64,000 nt of DNA from CAZQKW01 sp964594075 (GTDB lineage Bacteria > Desulfobacterota > WTBG01 > CAIYCZ01): NCBI GenBank assembly GCA_964594075.1, contig CAZQKW010000018.1:1-64000 (forward strand), given 5' to 3'. The translations under genes were made by a program, and so were the position numbers. The notes below the pieces were generated by a model. It was not told the DNA's origin. It worked only from the letters and a program-made list of their open reading frames with translations, and searched no databases. Positions 59,882-64,000 of the stretch are shown here, in pieces; position 1 is the first letter of the stretch, and every line of letters starts with the position of its first letter.

Positions 59882-61600
59882 ATGGCGGTAAATGTAACGA
59901 TGCCCAAACTTGGGCTTACGATGGAAACCGGAAAGATTACCGAATGGAAAAAGAAAGAAGGAGAGCAGGTCAATCAAGGTGAGATATTGCTGGTCGTCGA
60001 AACAGAAAAAATCACCTACGAGGTAGAGTCGCCGGCGACCGGGATTCTGCACATCATTGTTCCCCAGGAAGGCGAGGTGCCGGTGGCGGAGCTCATTGGC
60101 ATTATCGCCGCGGACAAAGCTGAATATGACAAGCTGGTCGCGGGCGGTGCTCCGGCTGCAGCCGCAGCTCCGGCGCCGGCTCCTTCAACCGCAGCGCCAG
60201 CGCCTGCCGCACCTGCCGTTGGCTTGGTGCATGTGGTTGTCATCGGCGGCGGCCCGGGCGGATACCCGGCAGCAATCCGTGTTGCGCAGCTCGGCGGCAA
60301 AGTTACGATTATTGAAAAGGATGAGTTTGGCGGCACCTGCCTGAACCGCGGCTGCATTCCGACAAAGTCCCTGCTGCAGTCTGCCGGCGTCTATCATCTC
60401 GCCAAGGAAGCCAAAATATTTGGCATCAATACTGCGGGGGCACGCGTTGATTTTCCGGCGGTTATGGCGCGCAAAAACACCGTGGTAAAGCAGCTCGTGG
60501 GCGGTCTGGGCGGTATATTAAAAAGTCACGGTATGACAATCATCAAGGGCACGGGGGAAATTGTTGATGCCAAGACCGTGAAAGTAAAAGAGACCGGCGA
60601 GACGATCAAAGCTGATAAAATTATAATCGCAACCGGATCAGTTCCCAGCAAAGTCCCTATTCCCGGCATTGACCTGCCCGGCGTGATCAACTCTGACGGC
60701 GCGCTTTCGCTTGAAAAACTGCCCCAGAGCATCCTCATTATAGGCGGCGGCGTTATCGGCATGGAATTTGCGCAGATTATGCGGCGCATGGACGTCGCAG
60801 TAACGGTGGTAGAAATGCTGCCGCAGATTCTGCCGACGGAAGATGAAGAGATTGCCAAGACGTTTGCCGGCATGATGCAGAAAGAAGGCATTGAAATTCA
60901 TACCGGCACGACGGTCAGCAAGATTGAGGCAAAGGGCGACAAAAAGCTGGTCTTCTTTGGCGACAAGCAGCAAGAGGTGGATCTGGTGCTGGTGGCGGTC
61001 GGCCGCTCGCCATACACTGAAGGGCTCGGCCTTGACAAGGTCGGCGTTGCTATGGAAAAGGGATTTGTAAAGGTGAATGAATATCTTGAGACCAGCGTGC
61101 CCGGCATTTATGCCATTGGCGATGTCATCGGCAACTATATGCTCGCCCATGTGGCAACGGCAGAAGGCGAAACCGCGGCGTTGAACGCCCTTGGGCACAA
61201 GCATAAAATGAGCTACCGCTCGGTGCCGCGCGCCGTTTACACCAACCCCGAAGTGGCAAGCGTCGGCATGACCGAGAAGGAAGCAAAGGCGAAATACGGC
61301 GACGTGCTAATTGGACGATTCCCGTTTGTGGGTTGCGGCAAGGCGCTGGTAATTAACGAAACCGGCGGTCTGGTAAAAATTATTGCCGACAAGAAATACG
61401 GAGAAGTGCTCGGTGTTGCCATTCTTGGCCCGCATGCAACCGACCTTATAAACGAGGCGGCGCTGGCTATTCAAATGGAAGCCACGTTTGAGGAAATAGC
61501 GCACACCATCCACGCGCATCCCACCATTGCCGAGAGCATTATGGAAGCAGCGCTGGATGTGGATGGCAAAGCAATCCATATGCCGAAGAAGAAAAAGTAA
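59882..61600 (+). CDS. Dihydrolipoyl dehydrogenase (E3) with N-terminal lipoyl domain
   Basis: A 572-residue E3. Residues 1-80 are a lipoyl domain (Lys43 in VVETEKITYEV), nearly identical to that of the E2 gene, followed by an Ala/Pro linker and the flavoprotein: VVIGGGPGGYPAAIRVAQLG, the redox disulfide in GGTCLNRGCIPTKS, NAD-site LIIGGGVIGMEFA, YAIGDVIG and the catalytic HAHPTIAESIMEAA with His and Glu. Lipoyl-E3 fusions are known in some acetoin and pyruvate systems. It ends the operon, followed by a terminator. Confidence 0.95.
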   Translation: MAVNVTMPKLGLTMETGKITEWKKKEGEQVNQGEILLVVETEKITYEVESPATGILHIIVPQEGEVPVAELIGIIAADKAEYDKLVAGGAPAAAAAPAPAPSTAAPAPAAPAVGLVHVVVIGGGPGGYPAAIRVAQLGGKVTIIEKDEFGGTCLNRGCIPTKSLLQSAGVYHLAKEAKIFGINTAGARVDFPAVMARKNTVVKQLVGGLGGILKSHGMTIIKGTGEIVDAKTVKVKETGETIKADKIIIATGSVPSKVPIPGIDLPGVINSDGALSLEKLPQSILIIGGGVIGMEFAQIMRRMDVAVTVVEMLPQILPTEDEEIAKTFAGMMQKEGIEIHTGTTVSKIEAKGDKKLVFFGDKQQEVDLVLVAVGRSPYTEGLGLDKVGVAMEKGFVKVNEYLETSVPGIYAIGDVIGNYMLAHVATAEGETAALNALGHKHKMSYRSVPRAVYTNPEVASVGMTEKEAKAKYGDVLIGRFPFVGCGKALVINETGGLVKIIADKKYGEVLGVAILGPHATDLINEAALAIQMEATFEEIAHTIHAHPTIAESIMEAALDVDGKAIHMPKKKK

Positions 61601-61975
61601 CAATTACTGTATCAGAATCAACAGGCTGCACGGGAAGATTTACCCTGCAGCCTTTTTTATTTGACACCATGCATTGGTAACATATATTATTTGTCCAGCG
61701 TGTTTTTGGGATAACTGGAGAACGATGGCACCACACTCATTGGATACCAATAACCATATTGGGGCAAAGAAAAGATAAAGCTGTTTTTCTCTCATATAAA
61801 CTAAAATTTATAATCAGGGTCTTGAAAGCAATAATTCATCAGAAAGGAGGTGAAAGGAAAGATTTTTTAAGGAAACACCAAAAAAAGCTTTTTCAAAAAT
61901 TGGCTGGCTGAGCATAGTCTGGTTGCGGGAAATACCAACGTTTATATTTTAACCCTTCATTGAAGGAGGTAGTGT
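61601..61975. other. Spacer between the dehydrogenase operon and the secreted hydrolase
   Basis: This 375-base spacer holds the terminator at 61623-61658 (listed) and an AT-rich leader. AGAAAGGAGGTGAAAGGA near 61840 is a strong ribosome-binding-like stretch followed by only seven codons, so it is not a gene. A clear promoter for the downstream gene is not seen. Confidence 0.4.
61623..61658 (+). terminator. Rho-independent terminator
   Basis: AGGCTGCA (61623-61630) pairs with TGCAGCCT (61646-61653), extended by GGG/CCC inside, and is followed by six T residues. It closes the 2-oxoacid dehydrogenase operon. Confidence 0.88.
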
Positions 61976-62827
61976 ATGAAACGATGCATGTTATTATGTG
62001 CAACATTTTTATGTATGTTCTCGGTCTTGATTGCCGTCACTAGCGCCCAGGCTAATTATATGGACAAAAATATCGCCACGGGACAGGTTCGGATTGTTTA
62101 CAAAAGCCCTTCTCCAGTGGCTTGTGAAGCTTTTATTATTGGTGTGGGTACGGCAATGTCGAGGTCTGATTATGATAACATGGCAAACCAGATGGCTAAC
62201 AACTACGGTTATGTTGTCGTCATCATGGACCATAATCCCGGCAACATGGTCAAAACCGATCCAATTAAATACAGAAACTGCGCGCTGGATATCAAAGCTA
62301 ATTTATTAAACTGGCTTTCAGGAACCGGCTGCACCTCAATTTCCCATTGGATTCTTGGCGGACATTCTGCCGGCGGTCAGGCCGCGCACAATGCAATTTC
62401 CAGCGACCCCGGTCTTGCCGATGCTGTTTTCAGCATAGATCCCTATAATATTGAGGGTGCTGGTCGGGTTCTCGGACCAGCTTTGTATTGGGGGTTTAAT
62501 GTAACAACCTGTTTTGTTGAAAAAACCGATGCCGCTGAAGCCGCTTATTATTATACTGACGGTCCCCGGGTGTTCTACCGGGTTAAAAAGGTTTATTCGT
62601 GGGGGCCTTGCGGTTACTCGCCAAAATTTTTCCACTGCAGTTTTTGTGATGGCCATTGCCCGGGGTGTACCAATTGCATGCTAACGCCCAGCTATTTTTT
62701 TGTTGATATAGCAAACAGCGTGAATAAATTCATTACCGCTGCTTTTTATGGAACCTGGTCTAAAGCCAATCTTACCGTCTCCACGACAACACCAATGGAC
62801 ATATTTGTTGACACTGATGCACCATGA
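61976..62827 (+). CDS. Secreted alpha/beta-hydrolase
   Basis: A 283-residue protein with a Sec signal peptide (MLLCATFLCMFSVLIAVTSAQA, cleavage near residue 26). The nucleophile elbow is LGGHSAGGQAA (G-x-S-x-G), preceded by YGYVVVIMDHNPGNM, and DAVFSIDPY may hold the acid. A Cys-rich insert follows (CGYSPKFFHCSFCDGHCPGCTNC), in the area where the catalytic His is expected; FFHCSFC could provide it. It resembles lipase/cutinase-like or chlorophyllase-like hydrolases; substrate unknown. GAAGGAGGTAGTGT precedes the ATG. Confidence 0.78.
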   Translation: MKRCMLLCATFLCMFSVLIAVTSAQANYMDKNIATGQVRIVYKSPSPVACEAFIIGVGTAMSRSDYDNMANQMANNYGYVVVIMDHNPGNMVKTDPIKYRNCALDIKANLLNWLSGTGCTSISHWILGGHSAGGQAAHNAISSDPGLADAVFSIDPYNIEGAGRVLGPALYWGFNVTTCFVEKTDAAEAAYYYTDGPRVFYRVKKVYSWGPCGYSPKFFHCSFCDGHCPGCTNCMLTPSYFFVDIANSVNKFITAAFYGTWSKANLTVSTTTPMDIFVDTDAP

Positions 62828-62900
62828 TCATAGTTTGATCATAGTTGCGGCACTTAATGCCAGAAAACAGGTAAATTCATTTATGCTGCAATAAAAACAA

Positions 62901-62934
62901 ACAGGGGAGCACTACACTATGCTCCCCTGTTTTA
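62901..62934. terminator. Bidirectional terminator
   Basis: ACAGGGGAGCA (62901-62911) is perfectly complementary to TGCTCCCCTGT (62920-62930), with T-runs on the plus side and A-runs (T-runs on the minus strand) on the other. It lies between convergent genes. Confidence 0.88.
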
Positions 62935-62960
62935 ACTTCAGCGTATTGGGACCCCGAACT

Positions 62961-63680
62961 TTAAAACTGGGTTATCAACGACAGATGTGCCAGCTCTTTG
63001 CCGATGGCCCGAGTGAGCATGGTATCCCCGATTGAATCCCGTTCTTGAAACGTTTTACGAATCGCTTCCTTGCGGGCGTTGAGTTCCTTCATGTAATCGG
63101 GAGGACTGGGCTCCTCTTTTTTCCACAGATCAATATAGACTTTCAGATACTCAAGCGTGAGAGTCATCAGCCGTTCTTGATTCTCTGTGGTGGCATCAGC
63201 TTCGGTCGTTATCAGATATGGCGAGGCGAGCGCGCGAAACCAGTTCTCACTGCGCACGTTGGCGAGAGGAAACCACTCAAGCCCTTTCTGATATATTTCT
63301 TCCAGAGGACTCAGGTATTTTTCCATATAGGCCAGATCGCGAATGCAGTCTGCAAGGGGATACAGGTCAATGATAAAAAAGCTGCCCTTAGCGCTTTCAG
63401 CCCAATAACCGGAATAGAGCGGCAGCGCATACTCGTCTTCCGGCCAGATCATTATGGCATAGGAAGCGAGCTTTTCACGAAAATACCCCACCCCAAAGGC
63501 GATTTTTTCAAGCTTTGGCGCCTTATAGAGATACTTAAAACCGGTATATCCTTCGCCCTGCTGCTTCCAGAGAGGACGGATGTCATGTCCCCGATAGGTC
63601 TCCATAATTGAGCCGCCAAATTCTTTTAATGCCTCCTGCATTTTTTCAGCATATGGTGCAAACGTGTATTCATCGCTCAT
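62961..63680 (-). CDS. Possible ferredoxin-dependent bilin reductase-fold protein
   Basis: A 239-residue soluble protein with no signal peptide. AIMIWPEDEYALPLYSGYWAESAKGSFFIIDLYPLAD, YLSPLEEIYQKGLEWFPLANVRSENWFRALASPYLIT and YLKVYIDLWKKEEP follow the order 'P..D.P..g.e.......v.DL.P....l......R.....W....SPy......Y...Y..l' of ferredoxin-dependent bilin reductases (HY2/PcyA type). The match is by pattern memory and moderate. If right, it would reduce biliverdin-like tetrapyrroles using ferredoxin. GGAGGCACT precedes the ATG. No phytochrome or haem oxygenase is in the window. Confidence 0.45.
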   Translation of the reverse strand: MSDEYTFAPYAEKMQEALKEFGGSIMETYRGHDIRPLWKQQGEGYTGFKYLYKAPKLEKIAFGVGYFREKLASYAIMIWPEDEYALPLYSGYWAESAKGSFFIIDLYPLADCIRDLAYMEKYLSPLEEIYQKGLEWFPLANVRSENWFRALASPYLITTEADATTENQERLMTLTLEYLKVYIDLWKKEEPSPPDYMKELNARKEAIRKTFQERDSIGDTMLTRAIGKELAHLSLITQF

Positions 63681-64000
63681 AGTGCCTCCATAATGTTAAT
63701 ATGGTTAAAAGAACGCATTTCTTATACCATACCTTAAAACACTCCGCATCAGATTTATTATTTCGGGAAACGATAGCCGGGGATCACGCTATTCCGACCA
63801 CCGTATAAACATGAGATCCTTCATTTCATTCAGGATGACACTTTTACAACATTACCGAACCCCGTTTTATATACAGAGCTTTTCCCCCACTGTATCCATG
63901 AAATTCAGGCATACTGCATGAGAGCATAAAAACTAAATCTGCAAGAAAAAGGGAATAAAACCAGCGGACGCTTTTTTCCTCGCCAGCAAAAAATATTTTG
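63681..64000. other. Terminal spacer with an R1 repeat
   Basis: No gene is seen to the window end. A partial R1 repeat lies at about 63808-63855 (TCCTTCATTTCATTCAGGATG with ACACTTTTACAACAT), degenerate relative to the complete copy at 4263-4375. The rest is AT-rich without recognisable promoter or RNA. Confidence 0.4.

Overview
The window looks like a chromosomal stretch from an uncultured, Gram-negative, anaerobic bacterium. Evidence: a membrane-bound [NiFe] hydrogenase cluster rich in Fe-S proteins, many genes with clear Sec or Tat signal peptides, a possible lipoprotein, a GspC-like periplasmic protein, an exported multihaem cytochrome c, and a MraY/WecA-type lipid-sugar transferase. The genes are about half G+C and the spacers are AT-rich. 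No rRNA, tRNA, phage, transposase or CRISPR array was seen. The lineage cannot be fixed from this sequence; a Desulfobacterota-like or candidate-phylum origin (for example Omnitrophota-like) would fit but is a guess.

Layout. 0-3 kb: a decayed nucleotidyltransferase gene, a Tat-exported protein of unknown function, and a nucleotidyltransferase with a small overlapping partner. 2.9-17.4 kb: redox block. A PCP_red/sulfite-reductase-like ferredoxin protein precedes a nine-gene minus-strand operon (14686 to 4379) encoding NuoL-, NuoH-, NuoG/FdhF-, HydB-, HydG-, HycI-, NuoCD-, NuoI- and NuoB-like proteins. A receiver protein, a receiver-histidine kinase hybrid and a HoxU-like protein flank it. 18-21 kb: nucleotide-sugar epimerase and a MraY/WecA-CapD-like fusion. 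21-34 kb: a 1231-residue exported Ig/TIG-like protein, then a five-gene operon (GspC-like, TMTC/TPR-like, GT-C-like, phosphatase-superfamily pseudoenzyme, beta-propeller). 34-46 kb: PurL with PurS-like N-terminus, PurQ, Nudix, a Cys-rich secreted protein, ThiC, ThiD-ThiN, RodZ-like, SAM hydroxide adenosyltransferase, a PNPOx-like protein and a tetrahaem cytochrome whose C-terminus matches that of the 1231-residue protein. 46-53 kb: DUF402, DUF763, a Schlafen/AlbA_2 plus PD-(D/E)XK pair, ArgS, SPOR, CutA and an EF-Tu-domain-like small protein. 53.8-61.6 kb: acyl-CoA dehydrogenase, two MaoC-type proteins and a complete 2-oxoacid/acetoin dehydrogenase (E1 alpha, E1 beta, E2, lipoyl-E3). 62-64 kb: a secreted alpha/beta hydrolase and a possible ferredoxin-dependent bilin-reductase relative.

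How the parts may work together. The hydrogenase operon lacks a conventional HycB/FdhF pair: its molybdopterin protein has glycine where formate dehydrogenases carry the metal-ligand Cys/Sec, and HydB/HydG (Fe-S and FAD/NAD modules of sulfhydrogenases) lie between it and the hydrogenase core. I infer an ion-pumping hydrogenase fed by NAD(P)H or ferredoxin. Both this operon and the acyl-CoA dehydrogenase/2-oxoacid dehydrogenase operon are preceded by a good sigma-54 -24/-12 element and by a pair of TGTCA-N3-TGACA-like sites, suggesting that one unseen enhancer-binding protein couples substrate oxidation to hydrogen metabolism. Two dispersed repeat families and a two-copy structured element of about 125 bp fill several spacers.
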